In this document: in pieces, positions 22,775-31,501 of the stretch
Layout of the letters: every line of letters begins with the position of its first letter
Numbering within the stretch: the stretch's first letter is position 1
From: Acidobacteriota bacterium
GTDB taxonomy: Bacteria; Acidobacteriota; Holophagae; Acanthopleuribacterales; Acanthopleuribacteraceae
Direction of reading: 5' to 3'
Assembly: GCA_002747255.1 (NCBI GenBank)
Contig: PDUC01000025.1
Coordinates: forward strand, 1-64,000
DNA: 64,000 bases
Position numbers and translations under genes: made by a program
The notes under the pieces: generated by a model
What the model saw: the letters and a program-made list of their open reading frames with translations, nothing else
What the model was told of the DNA's origin: nothing
Databases searched by the model: none

Positions 22775-24949
22775 ATGGTTCAAATTAACTTTGCTGGCAA
22801 AGAAATTATGACCAAGGTCGTCTATTACGGGCCGGCTTTGTGTGGGAAGACGACGAATCTGCAAAAATTGCATCAAATAACGGATCCGCAGGGAGAGACC
22901 AAGCTTTTTTCCATTAATACGGACAAGGATCGAACCTTGTTTTTCGATCTGTTGCCGCTGAATATAGGCAAGGTGCACGGTTACAACATTAAACTGCAGG
23001 TTTTTACCGTTCCTGGTCAGGTTCATTACGGGAGTACCCGCCGAGCTGTTTTATCGGGTGCGGATGCCGTTGTTTTTGTGGCGGACTCTCAGCACAGTAT
23101 GATGGATGCCAACATCGAGAGCTTGAGAGATTTGGGTGTCAACCTTCAGCTCAATGGTTTGGATATAGAAAGCCTGCCGTTGGTTCTTCAGTACAATAAG
23201 CGGGATCTGGCCGCGGTAAGTCCCCTCGGTGAGCTTGAAAAGCAGCTAAACGACACCGGACATCAGAGTTTTGAAGCGATTGCGCTTAATGGAAAAGGGG
23301 TTCTTGAGACCTTTGTGGCTGTCGTCAAGGAAATGATGACCCAAATTGTGGAAAAATATCGCCTTAATCGCGGAAACAAGAAAGTGGACATAACAGGTCA
23401 GCTCGTGCAGGCGCTGGAAGCGTTTAAAGAGACCAGCGTAGAGGACACCAATCCAGTGGACATGCGAAAACTGCTGCTGACATTTGAGCAGCCGTCCGAG
23501 CGCATTGTTCCCGAGTGGGGAGCAAGTGAAGAGGATTCAGCCAACGATACACTTCCCGGTGCCATGTCCAACAACGAACTGATAGAGAGAGCTGTTGCTG
23601 CCAATATGGAATTGGCCAACATCTATGTTCAATTGGATGAGTCTAAAAAACAGGTTGAAACCAAAGTTAAACAGCTGAAATCGGTAACTCGCATAGGGGA
23701 AGCCATTACGTCTATTTTGGAACTGGAGAAGCTACTTTCAACGGTTGGCAGGCTTCTCGGTGAGCATGCAGGTGATTCTATTTGTATTTCTCTGGTAGAA
23801 GGCCGCCCGTTGGACTTGAAACCGCGTATAAATTACAAAATAACGAAGGATCCCATCTTCCAGTTGCGGGCGGAAAAAGGGAAGACGCTGGCTCATTTAC
23901 TGGCTCATCAACGAAGGCCGGTTATTGTCAGCAGTGCATCCAATGAAAACTGGTACCATTTAATTAACTCCAAGTTCCCCTGTATACAAGGTCTCCTGTC
24001 TGTTCCTCTTATGAGTCATCGAAGGCTGCTTGGGCTTATCAATATTATGACCACCGACACACAGCGGAGGTTTGATGAAGAAGATATCAAGTTCTACGGT
24101 GCCACCGCCAAGTTTTTATCCACGGCTATCGAAAATGCGCGACTCTACGGCATGGTGTCTGTCCTCAATAGAAATTTAGAAGTTAAAGTAGAAGAAATCA
24201 GACATTTAAACGAATCAGCACGCCAGAGTGTCAAACTCAAAACAATTGAACTGACTCAGGCAAACCAGGCTCTCACGAAAGCCAATGCCATGCTTCAAAA
24301 GCGAAATGAATCCAAAAAACTTTTATTCAAGAGAGTGTTTGATTTGGTGCCGGCTGTGATCGTACTCACTCATGATTTTCTCGAGAAGGGCAATCAGGAT
24401 CGTGTAGAGAAAGCTGTTTATCAATACGTCCTGGTGTGTCTGAATTCCTTTCTTCAGTTGCAGGCGAATCAATCCCAACTATCGCCAAAACTTCTCAATA
24501 TAGCCAAGACAATGATTCAAGTTATTCGATTGCACAAATCCCTGTTGAGAGATCAGAAAATTCGAGTTATGACTAAGTTAGAGAAAACACTTCCCTTCCA
24601 GACGGATCCAATCGCCATCAGGATGGTTTTTTCACTGAATTTACTCTTCGGGATGGCTTTTTCACAAAGAAAAGAGATTCGCGTATGGGGCGAAAATTCC
24701 AAAAAAGCGATTGCCGTGTGCATCAGAAATCGATATGAAAAAAGTAAAGCAGCGGCAATTCAAACAGCTTTTGACCGTAAATACGATAAACTGAACCCCA
24801 CCTTGCCTTCTCTGGTCTTTGAAATCAGTAAGGCGATTCTGACGATGGCAGGGGGCTCATTCGAGCTTAAATCACACACGATTGAGAAATCCAGGAGTTC
24901 CGATTACTTGATTACAAGGTTCGTCTTTTCAAAAGGGGCTTCCGTTTGA
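22775..24949 (+). CDS. MglA-type small GTPase fused to GAF domain and degenerate histidine-kinase-like C-terminus
   Basis: This 724-aa protein is a fusion. Residues 1-205 form an MglA-like Ras-family GTPase: P-loop GPALCGKTT (19-27), VPGQVHYGSTRR switch region, and NKRD (141-144). A linker and coiled coil (about 255-305) lead to a GAF domain (about 310-450: SICISLVEGRPL, LLSVPLMSHRRLLGLINIM, FYGATAKFLSTAIENARLY). A second coiled coil (460-515) precedes a helical/ATPase-like end that ends GGSFELKSHTI...YLITRFVFS, as in HATPase folds, but I see no phospho-acceptor histidine or N-box. MglA sets polarity and motility in myxobacteria with MglB as GAP; no mglB is adjacent. ATG at 22775 follows AGAGG. 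It may couple a sensed ligand to polarity. Confidence 0.85.
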   Translation: MVQINFAGKEIMTKVVYYGPALCGKTTNLQKLHQITDPQGETKLFSINTDKDRTLFFDLLPLNIGKVHGYNIKLQVFTVPGQVHYGSTRRAVLSGADAVVFVADSQHSMMDANIESLRDLGVNLQLNGLDIESLPLVLQYNKRDLAAVSPLGELEKQLNDTGHQSFEAIALNGKGVLETFVAVVKEMMTQIVEKYRLNRGNKKVDITGQLVQALEAFKETSVEDTNPVDMRKLLLTFEQPSERIVPEWGASEEDSANDTLPGAMSNNELIERAVAANMELANIYVQLDESKKQVETKVKQLKSVTRIGEAITSILELEKLLSTVGRLLGEHAGDSICISLVEGRPLDLKPRINYKITKDPIFQLRAEKGKTLAHLLAHQRRPVIVSSASNENWYHLINSKFPCIQGLLSVPLMSHRRLLGLINIMTTDTQRRFDEEDIKFYGATAKFLSTAIENARLYGMVSVLNRNLEVKVEEIRHLNESARQSVKLKTIELTQANQALTKANAMLQKRNESKKLLFKRVFDLVPAVIVLTHDFLEKGNQDRVEKAVYQYVLVCLNSFLQLQANQSQLSPKLLNIAKTMIQVIRLHKSLLRDQKIRVMTKLEKTLPFQTDPIAIRMVFSLNLLFGMAFSQRKEIRVWGENSKKAIAVCIRNRYEKSKAAAIQTAFDRKYDKLNPTLPSLVFEISKAILTMAGGSFELKSHTIEKSRSSDYLITRFVFSKGASV

Positions 24950-24968
24950 AGCCTTTATAGCCAAACAG

Positions 24969-24988
24969 CAATGTGTTATAACATATTG
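24969..24988. promoter_or_regulatory. 20-bp inverted repeat upstream of the symporter gene
   Basis: The two 10-base halves of 24969-24988 are reverse complements except for one position (CAATGTGTTA / TAACATATTG). The repeat is centred about 66 bp upstream of the GTG start of the sodium symporter and 30 bp after the MglA-fusion stop. There is no T tract, so it looks like a dimeric regulator site. Confidence 0.45.
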
Positions 24989-25044
24989 TTCTTATCATTA
25001 GGGCTATAGATGGAAAAACGGTTTTTATATTATAGGAGTGAAGC

Positions 25045-26484
25045 GTGAAGCGTGATCAGTGGGGTGGAAATATAGGGTTTGTGTTGGCCGCGGCGGGCTC
25101 TGCCATCGGTCTGGGAAACTTGTGGAAGTTTCCCTATGTTGCCTGGGAAAATAAAGGCGGAAGTTTTGTTTTTGTCTATCTGCTGTGTATTTTTTTGATT
25201 GGAATGCCAATCATGATCTCTGAAATTCTGATTGGCCGAAGAGCACAGGCCAGCTCTGTACCGGCTTTTACCCGATTGGGCTTCAAACGATGGCGGTTTG
25301 TGGGTTGGCTGGGCGTTTTGGCCGGATTGATCATCTTGTCTTTCTACTCAGTCATAGCGGGCTGGTCTATTTCGTCTTTCATTCAATGTATGTCGTGGTC
25401 AATTAACGGCTACGAAACGCCTGGTGACACAGCATTCAATCAATTTCTATCCAATGGCCCTTTTCAGGTTGGCCTTTCCTTGATCTTTTCGACTCTAACG
25501 GCCCTCATTGTGGTGGGCGGTATTGCCAAAGGCATCGAGAAGGCCACTAAAATACTCATGCCAGGCCTGTTTATCGTGATGCTCATCCTGGTTATTCGGA
25601 GTGTGTTCCTGCCGGGATTTGGAGATGCCATGACGTTCCTGTTCAAGCCCGATTTCCGTCAGTTTTCGCCTCAGTTTGTTCTGGTCGCTTTGGGACAGGC
25701 CTTTTTCACACTCAGTTTGGGCATGGGGTGCATGATTACCTACGGATCTTATATGCCCAGGAAAAACTCCATTGTTAACGCAGCCATTTCCATTGTTGTG
25801 CTCGACACCTTAATCGCTCTGCTTGCCTGTGTCATTATGTACTCCATTGTCTTTTCCAGTCCCGCGCTTTTGAGCCAGCTTGAAGCCGGCGGTGGAAAGA
25901 GTTCAATTGGTATGTTGTTTGTCACTATTCCCAACCTCTTTTACACCGAATTGGCCGGAGGCGCTGTTTTGGCTCCGTTATTTTATGTGCTAGTAGGGTT
26001 TGCGGCTTTGTCTTCAACCATCTCTCTGCTTGAAGTTCTGGTCGCTCTGCTGGTGGACAGGCTGAACTACACGCGGTTGAAGTCCACCATCCTGGCCGCG
26101 GGATCCACTTATGTGTTGACCTTGTTCTCCGCACTTTCACTGGGCGCAGTTGATTTTCTGTCGAACTGGAAAGTCTTTGGCCAGGCAAAGGACGGTATTG
26201 GCTTTGCCTTGAATAAAACACTGCTTGCCAATAAAGCGGGCGTTCTGGCCCTTCTCGATCATGTAGCTGCAAATTGGTTCTTACCCATGGGCGGACTCTT
26301 TATCACAGTGTTCGTAGGCTGGATTTTACCTAAGAGTGTATCAATTGAAGAATTTGGACTTGTAAAGCAAAACGGCCAACCCAAGTTTGTTTACAACGTG
26401 TGGCTCTTCCTGGTCCGGTTCCTGGCTCCTCTGGCTATTTTGTGGATTATTTACAGTGTCTTCGCCGGACACGATTTTAGCTAA
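25045..26484 (+). CDS. Sodium-dependent transporter of the NSS (SNF) family
   Basis: This 479-aa protein has about 11-12 membrane helices and the NSS signature GSAIGLGNLWKFPYVAWENKG (split at residues 14-34), where unwound TM1 binds sodium and substrate. TM6 has LGQAFFTLSLGMGCMITYGSYM. Such proteins import amino acids or related compounds with sodium; the bacterial branch with 11 helices is common. Substrate cannot be read from sequence. It starts at a GTG with AGGAG six bases upstream. It is monocistronic, with an inverted repeat in its upstream region. Confidence 0.9.
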   Translation: MKRDQWGGNIGFVLAAAGSAIGLGNLWKFPYVAWENKGGSFVFVYLLCIFLIGMPIMISEILIGRRAQASSVPAFTRLGFKRWRFVGWLGVLAGLIILSFYSVIAGWSISSFIQCMSWSINGYETPGDTAFNQFLSNGPFQVGLSLIFSTLTALIVVGGIAKGIEKATKILMPGLFIVMLILVIRSVFLPGFGDAMTFLFKPDFRQFSPQFVLVALGQAFFTLSLGMGCMITYGSYMPRKNSIVNAAISIVVLDTLIALLACVIMYSIVFSSPALLSQLEAGGGKSSIGMLFVTIPNLFYTELAGGAVLAPLFYVLVGFAALSSTISLLEVLVALLVDRLNYTRLKSTILAAGSTYVLTLFSALSLGAVDFLSNWKVFGQAKDGIGFALNKTLLANKAGVLALLDHVAANWFLPMGGLFITVFVGWILPKSVSIEEFGLVKQNGQPKFVYNVWLFLVRFLAPLAILWIIYSVFAGHDFS

Positions 26485-26571
26485 CCCCCTGTTTTAAGAG
26501 TCGTTTTCTGCCGCTTCTGTTCAGATCGACCTGCAAAATAAGCGAATAACGGAATACATGATTTTTTATTC

Positions 26572-26600
26572 TTGTAATGTCAAGGGTTTTAATGTAAAAT
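26572..26600 (+). promoter_or_regulatory. Candidate promoter before the respiratory gene cluster
   Basis: TTGTAA (26572-26577) and TAAAAT (26595-26600) are separated by 17 bp, about 50 bp before the monohaem cytochrome start. No FNR-type TTGAT-N4-ATCAA site is visible. Confidence 0.45.
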
Positions 26601-26651
26601 ATTTGTTAACTCATCGGTGCGAGAGTCTTTTTATGTGGGAGAATTGAAACA

Positions 26652-26987
26652 ATGAAAAAAATATTGATGATTTTTGCAATAAGCCTGTTCCTTTTGCCGC
26701 TGTCAGCATTTGCCGAAGGTGAAGAAGGACTTTTTGTCCGAAAAGGATGCAACAAATGTCATTCACTGGAAAAATTCAACATTGAAAGGAAAAAAGCCGG
26801 TGAAGATCAAGGACCCGACCTTTCCAAGGTTGGTGCCGAATACGACAAAGAGTGGTTAACCAAGTGGCTGAAAAAGAAAGTCACAAAGAAAAATAAAGAC
26901 GGTGAAATGGCCAAACACTCCAATTCCTGGAAGGGAAGTGCTTCCCAACTCAAGAAGATGGTGGAGTTTTTAGCCACACTGAAGTAA
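26652..26987 (+). CDS. Periplasmic monohaem c-type cytochrome
   Basis: This 111-aa protein has a signal peptide (KKILMIFAISLFLLPLSAFA) and one haem motif, CNKCH, at about residues 33-37. A C-terminal WKGSASQLKKMVEFLATL helix is typical of small class I cytochromes. The likely axial Met is in DGEMAKH. It lies at the head of the nitrate/octahaem cluster but is followed by its own terminator, so it may be expressed separately. It would shuttle single electrons in the periplasm, perhaps between the quinol module and a terminal reductase. Confidence 0.85.
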   Translation: MKKILMIFAISLFLLPLSAFAEGEEGLFVRKGCNKCHSLEKFNIERKKAGEDQGPDLSKVGAEYDKEWLTKWLKKKVTKKNKDGEMAKHSNSWKGSASQLKKMVEFLATLK

Positions 26988-26992
26988 ACCGC

Positions 26993-27026
26993 GAGGGAGG
27001 TGAAGATTCGGCTCCCTCTTGTTTTT
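26993..27026 (+). terminator. Terminator after the monohaem cytochrome
   Basis: GAGGGAG (26993-26999) pairs with CTCCCTC (27012-27018) and is followed by TTGTTTTTGTTT. Confidence 0.65.
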
Positions 27027-27152
27027 GTTTGTTTAAGAAAATGCGTCAATTGTGTGTTCTTTAATTCGAGGGCCGCGTCGGCGCGTCCAACTCTCTTATA
27101 GGTTTGAAATAACAGAGTAGAACATCCAAAACTCCACGGTAAGGAAGTGAAC

Positions 27153-27818
27153 ATGAAGAATTTTCTCGTTAATGAAGAATTACCGCAATGGATTTTACCC
27201 GCTTTTGCTTTATTGGCAATCGTCTTTGTTTTAACACCGGGTGAGAGGCCAGAATTTCCAGCAGCTGCGGAAGCGGATTCATACATAGAGCAGAACAGGG
27301 CCCGGAATCCACATAACGCGGCGATTTACCAAAGAAGGATTACTTCAGTCAATGCCTATGAGTGCAATGACTGTCATCAGCATTTTTTAGAACCCGTATC
27401 AACAGGAAAACAGCGCACGATAATAGGCGAACACACCCAGATTACATTCAAACACGGTCCGGAAAAGCTCTGCTTTGATTGTCATAATCGTGAAAATCGA
27501 ATGACTCTGATTGCGCCTGATGGATCCAATCTCCCTTTTGATCGAGCTGAAGAGATGTGTATTAGCTGTCATGGCATTCGCTATCGGGACTGGAAAGAGG
27601 GGTTGCATGGCAAAACCGTCGGTTTTTGGGATCCATCCAGGCAAAAGGCATCCGATCGACTCCATTGCCTGGATTGTCACGATCCTCATGCCCCAAGTGT
27701 CCACGACTTGAAACCAGCACCTCCTCCTCATCGTCCCGGCCCCCTGACCGCCAATTACCACGACCCAAACTACGATGTGGAGACGGGTGAAAGATCCCCC
27801 TTTGAAAGGAGTCACTAA
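27153..27818 (+). CDS. Membrane-anchored tetrahaem cytochrome c
   Basis: This 221-aa protein has an N-terminal membrane anchor (about residues 11-28, QWILPAFALLAIVFVL) and four CXXCH motifs: CNDCH, CFDCH, CISCH and CLDCH. A Pro/His-rich tail follows. It is followed by a Tat iron-sulfur protein and an NrfD protein. This recalls the cytochrome/FeS/NrfD composition of DsrJOP, Hme and Qrc-type complexes, so it is probably their cytochrome subunit. I do not recognise it as NapC or NrfH. ATG at 27153 has AAGGA seven bases upstream. Its stop overlaps the next ATG by one base. Confidence 0.85.
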   Translation: MKNFLVNEELPQWILPAFALLAIVFVLTPGERPEFPAAAEADSYIEQNRARNPHNAAIYQRRITSVNAYECNDCHQHFLEPVSTGKQRTIIGEHTQITFKHGPEKLCFDCHNRENRMTLIAPDGSNLPFDRAEEMCISCHGIRYRDWKEGLHGKTVGFWDPSRQKASDRLHCLDCHDPHAPSVHDLKPAPPPHRPGPLTANYHDPNYDVETGERSPFERSH

Positions 27819-28726
27819 TGCAGAAAATGGAACGTCGAGATTTTCTTAAAAGTGGTAGTTTGACAGCAGCAGCAGGAGTTGCCGCTGTTGCTGCGGCTCT
27901 AACTCCGTTGAAAGATTTGGACATGGATCGTTTTGATGGAGCATTTCAGAAGCATTTTAAAGAGCTTTCACCTGAAGAGCTGGAAAAGGTACTGAATCGG
28001 ATCGCTGCTAAAGTGGAAGAAGAGTATGATATCCGGCCCGACTTGAAAGATATTCAGCCAATGGACGGCGTGCAATTCAGCTACGCCCTCAATTTGACGC
28101 GCTGCATTGGATGTCGTCGATGTGTGCATGCTTGTGTCAACGAGAACAACCAGTCCAGAAGCCCTGAGATTCAGTACATTCGCGTGGTTGAAATGCCCAA
28201 TGGCACCATCAGCATGGAACATGGGGAACACTATTACGACCACGAAAAGGTGCCGCAGGAGGGACATTACTACATACCCGTTGCCTGTAATCAATGTAAA
28301 AACCCCCCGTGTGTCAAGGTCTGTCCCGTCAAGGCAACATGGCAGGAACCCGATGGTATTGTGGTTGTGGACTATAACTGGTGTATTGGCTGTCGCTATT
28401 GTGAGGCCGCATGTCCCTATCGCGCAAGAAGATTCAATTTTGCCAGACCGGAATTGCCTAAAGACGAATTAAACCCCAAAATGGCCTATCTTTCAAACAG
28501 GCCGCGTTACACCGGTGTCATGGAGAAGTGTACGTTCTGTCTGCAGAGAGTTCGGGAGGGATTGATGCCTGCCTGTCTGGAGATCTGTCCCATGGGTGCC
28601 AGGGTTTTCGGTAACGTATTGGATCCCGAAAGTACCATTTCCAAGGTTTTAAGGACGAAACGCGTTTTTGTTTTAAAGGCCGAAATCGGTACTTATCCTA
28701 AATTCTATTATTTTTTCGACAAGTAG
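27818..28726 (+). CDS. Tat-exported [4Fe-4S] ferredoxin subunit (DsrO/HybA/NrfC-like)
   Basis: This 302-aa protein starts with a Tat signal (ERRDFLKS then an Ala-rich hydrophobic stretch) and carries cysteine groups for four [4Fe-4S] clusters: CIGCRRCVHAC, CNQCKNPPCVKVCP, CIGCRYCEAACP, and CTFC with CLEICP. This pattern matches the periplasmic electron-transfer subunit that partners NrfD/PsrC membrane proteins. It is coupled to the tetrahaem gene (1-bp overlap) and precedes the NrfD gene by 12 bp. The three probably form one periplasm-facing quinol-oxidising complex. Confidence 0.9.
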   Translation: MQKMERRDFLKSGSLTAAAGVAAVAAALTPLKDLDMDRFDGAFQKHFKELSPEELEKVLNRIAAKVEEEYDIRPDLKDIQPMDGVQFSYALNLTRCIGCRRCVHACVNENNQSRSPEIQYIRVVEMPNGTISMEHGEHYYDHEKVPQEGHYYIPVACNQCKNPPCVKVCPVKATWQEPDGIVVVDYNWCIGCRYCEAACPYRARRFNFARPELPKDELNPKMAYLSNRPRYTGVMEKCTFCLQRVREGLMPACLEICPMGARVFGNVLDPESTISKVLRTKRVFVLKAEIGTYPKFYYFFDK

Positions 28727-28738
28727 GGAGGTGAACTT

Positions 28739-29965
28739 ATGAAATGGTACAAAGAATACCTCCAGTTTTTAATCAGGGCTTTTTGGGTTAATTTCAGAGG
28801 GGGAAAGAGGTTTTACGCCTGGATGGCATTTTTAACCATTCTATCGCTGATCGGGCTTAACGCGTTTATAAAGCAGTTTGTGTATGGAATGGCTACAACA
28901 GGAATGACCGACCCTGTTTCCTGGGGCTTTTATATTGCCAATTTTACATACCTGGTAGGAATCGCGGCAGCTGCGGTTATGCTACTCATTCCGGCATACC
29001 TGTACAATAAGAAAGAGCTCTATGAAGTCGTTCTTTTTGGTGAAATTCTGGCTATTACAGCCTTACTTATGTGCGTTCTGTTTGTTGTGGCGGATTTGGG
29101 TCACCCGGACAGAGCCTGGCACATGCTTCCAATTATCGGTAAATTCAATCTGCCTTCATCCATGTTGAGCTGGGATGTTTTGGTCGTGAACGGGTATTTA
29201 CTTATCAACGCTCATGTTGTGGGTTACACGCTCTACATGAAATACCTTGGCAGACCGTTGAATAAATGGTTTATCAAACCGTTTGTTTTTGTATCCATTG
29301 GCTGGGCTGTTGCGGTTCATACGGTCACGGCCTTTTTGTTGGTTGGCCTGGGAGCGCGGCCTTTTTGGAATACAGCCATTCTGGCCCCGAGGTTTCTGGC
29401 CTCTGCTTTCGCTGCCGGCCCGGCATTCATCATCATTGCGTTCCAATTTATCAGACTCTACACCGATTACGATATATCTGACAAAGTCATGATGTTTCTA
29501 AGAAAAATAATTCAAATAACGGTTCCTATCAATATCTTTCTGTTTGTGAGCGAAGTATTTAAGGAACTCTATTCCGACACCCATCACTCAGAGCCGATGC
29601 TTTATCTGCTCTTCGGTTTGCATGGGCACGATGCGCTGGTTCCGTGGATTTGGCCGGCCATCTTTTTCAATGTAACTGCCATGATCATATTGTTCCTTCC
29701 CTTGTCCCGTAAAATTTTTTACTTGAACATTGCTTGTGTTCTCACGGTGGTGGGCATTTGGGTAGAAAAAGGTATGGGGCTCGTTGTACCGGGATTTGTT
29801 CCATCCACATTGGGTGAGTTAGTTGAATACACACCGACCGCGAATGAATTACTGGTTGTTTTGGGTGTTTGGGCTTTTGGCTTCCTCGCTTATTCGGTGA
29901 TGGCCAAAGTTGCAATACCCATTATGAATGGAACTTTCAAAGCTGAAGATCACGGAGTGAACTGA
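28739..29965 (+). CDS. NrfD/PsrC-type integral membrane quinol-interacting subunit
   Basis: This 408-aa protein has about ten membrane helices and the NrfD-family layout, with DLGHPDRAWHMLP after the third helix. The family oxidises menaquinol or ubiquinol, without haem, at the periplasmic side for partner FeS proteins. AGGGAGGTG precedes the ATG. Gene order (tetrahaem, FeS, NrfD) implies one complex. The octahaem gene follows 109 bp later in the same direction, suggesting that quinol electrons pass through this complex to that enzyme. I use no gene symbol because several NrfD subfamilies would fit. Confidence 0.88.
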   Translation: MKWYKEYLQFLIRAFWVNFRGGKRFYAWMAFLTILSLIGLNAFIKQFVYGMATTGMTDPVSWGFYIANFTYLVGIAAAAVMLLIPAYLYNKKELYEVVLFGEILAITALLMCVLFVVADLGHPDRAWHMLPIIGKFNLPSSMLSWDVLVVNGYLLINAHVVGYTLYMKYLGRPLNKWFIKPFVFVSIGWAVAVHTVTAFLLVGLGARPFWNTAILAPRFLASAFAAGPAFIIIAFQFIRLYTDYDISDKVMMFLRKIIQITVPINIFLFVSEVFKELYSDTHHSEPMLYLLFGLHGHDALVPWIWPAIFFNVTAMIILFLPLSRKIFYLNIACVLTVVGIWVEKGMGLVVPGFVPSTLGELVEYTPTANELLVVLGVWAFGFLAYSVMAKVAIPIMNGTFKAEDHGVN

Positions 29966-30074
29966 ATGCGTGCAAGTTCAAGCTCGTCAAACACTGTACG
30001 TCCCGGAGAGGACAATTGCGGTGTTTATTAAACCTCAACCGGAAACCTTCCTTGTGAGGAAACAGGAGGACCAG

Positions 30075-31487
30075 ATGAAAAGGTTTCACATTGTATTAAC
30101 ACTACTGGCTGCTGCTGGTACGGCATTCGGCGGATTTTTTCCCAAACAAATAACGGAGAAGTCGCAAGAATGTATAGATTGCCATAAAGATGAAGATCCG
30201 GGTATCTATCAGCAGTGGGGCAATTCAAAGCACTACCGAGCCAATGTAGGCTGCTTTGAGTGTCACGAAGCCAAAGAAGGCGAACCCGATGCATTCAAGC
30301 ATCAGGGAGAGTTCATTTCCATTATTGTATCTCCCAAAGATTGCGGTAAGTGTCATGAAGTAGAAGTAAAAGAACTGCAGGAATCGCACCATGCTAAAGC
30401 GGGTAGAATTCTCGGTTCTTTAGACAACATTCTGGCTGACATTGTCGAAGGAAACAAAGGCTTGAAAACAGCCGGTTTTCCTGGCGGTGTTTCTGCTGTC
30501 GCAGTTAACGGCTGCTGGCAGTGCCATGGCTCAGAAGTCAAAACACTTGCCAATGGCAAGTTAGATGACGCAACATGGCCCAATACCGGTATTGGCCGCA
30601 TTAACCCCGATGGATCAGAAGGCTCTTGCTCCGCGTGTCATGCGCGTCACTCCTTCTCAGCTGCTCAAGCACGTCACCCGGATAACTGCGGTAAGTGCCA
30701 TCTCGGTCCTGACCATCCACAAAGGGAAGTGTATGAAGAATCCAAACACGGCATTCTTTTCTTCTCCAATGAAGAAGCAGTTAACCTGCACAAGGAGAAA
30801 TGGGTTGTTGGCGAAGATTACGATACAGGTCCCACTTGTGCCTCATGTCACATGAGTGCCACACCTAACCAGCCCGTTACCCACGATGTCGGAATGAGAA
30901 TCAGTTGGAACAACCGTCCTATCACGTCTGTTCGTCCTGAACTTTCCGACAAGAAATTAGGCCTGCCCACCGCAGACGTTGACTGGGAAACCCGCCGCGA
31001 CAACATGAAGGACGTTTGTATCAATTGCCACAACGCCAACTACGTAGACAGCTTCTACGTTCAGTACGATGCCCTGGTTGAACTCTACAACCAAAAGTTT
31101 GGCGCTCCCGGTAAGGAGCTCATGGCACTGGCCAAGCCCATGATGAAGCCTCAGCCTTTCAGTAACCATCTTGACTATATTTGGTTCAACATTTGGCACC
31201 ACGAAGGACGCCGCTCGCGTCACGGTGCTGCCATGAGTGCTCCAGATTACACGCATTGGCATGGTTTGTATGAAGTGGCATGGCATTTCTATCATAAAAT
31301 GATACCCGAACTCGAAAAACTCATTAAAGCGAACAAAGGCACTCAAGAAGCAAAAGCTCTTCAGAGCAAGCTCGATGAGATTTTGAATAGCGACAATCAC
31401 AAATGGTTCCTGGGCAAACTGGATCCCGCCGAAAAGGCCAAGCGTGATAAAGCTCGTGAAGAATTCAAAAAACGGTATTCAAAGTAA
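30075..31487 (+). CDS. Octahaem cytochrome c of the hydroxylamine oxidoreductase (HAO) family
   Basis: This 470-aa secreted protein has eight CXXCH motifs, at Cys33, 60, 90, 147, 185, 205, 255 and 315. It has the HAO-type stretches LGPDHPQREVYEESKHG and WHHEGRRSRHG. All eight are CXXCH, which argues against tetrathionate-reductase-type octahaem proteins with a CXXCK haem. HAO proteins oxidise hydroxylamine; relatives in Campylobacterota that lack the cross-linking tyrosine are thought to reduce nitrite. Tyr392 lies in APDYTHWHG after the last motif; whether it is the cross-link residue needs an alignment. The ATG at 30075 has AGGAGGA and a clean signal peptide. The frame-open GTG at 29970 is less likely. 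napD follows 14 bp later. Confidence 0.9.
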   Translation: MKRFHIVLTLLAAAGTAFGGFFPKQITEKSQECIDCHKDEDPGIYQQWGNSKHYRANVGCFECHEAKEGEPDAFKHQGEFISIIVSPKDCGKCHEVEVKELQESHHAKAGRILGSLDNILADIVEGNKGLKTAGFPGGVSAVAVNGCWQCHGSEVKTLANGKLDDATWPNTGIGRINPDGSEGSCSACHARHSFSAAQARHPDNCGKCHLGPDHPQREVYEESKHGILFFSNEEAVNLHKEKWVVGEDYDTGPTCASCHMSATPNQPVTHDVGMRISWNNRPITSVRPELSDKKLGLPTADVDWETRRDNMKDVCINCHNANYVDSFYVQYDALVELYNQKFGAPGKELMALAKPMMKPQPFSNHLDYIWFNIWHHEGRRSRHGAAMSAPDYTHWHGLYEVAWHFYHKMIPELEKLIKANKGTQEAKALQSKLDEILNSDNHKWFLGKLDPAEKAKRDKAREEFKKRYSK

Positions 31488-31501
31488 AAGGATTGAGCAC
31501 G

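Noticed and set aside
30075-31487. Octahaem tetrathionate reductase as an alternative identity
   Set aside because: All eight haem motifs are CXXCH and the GPDHPQ and WHHEGRRSRHG segments favour the HAO family.
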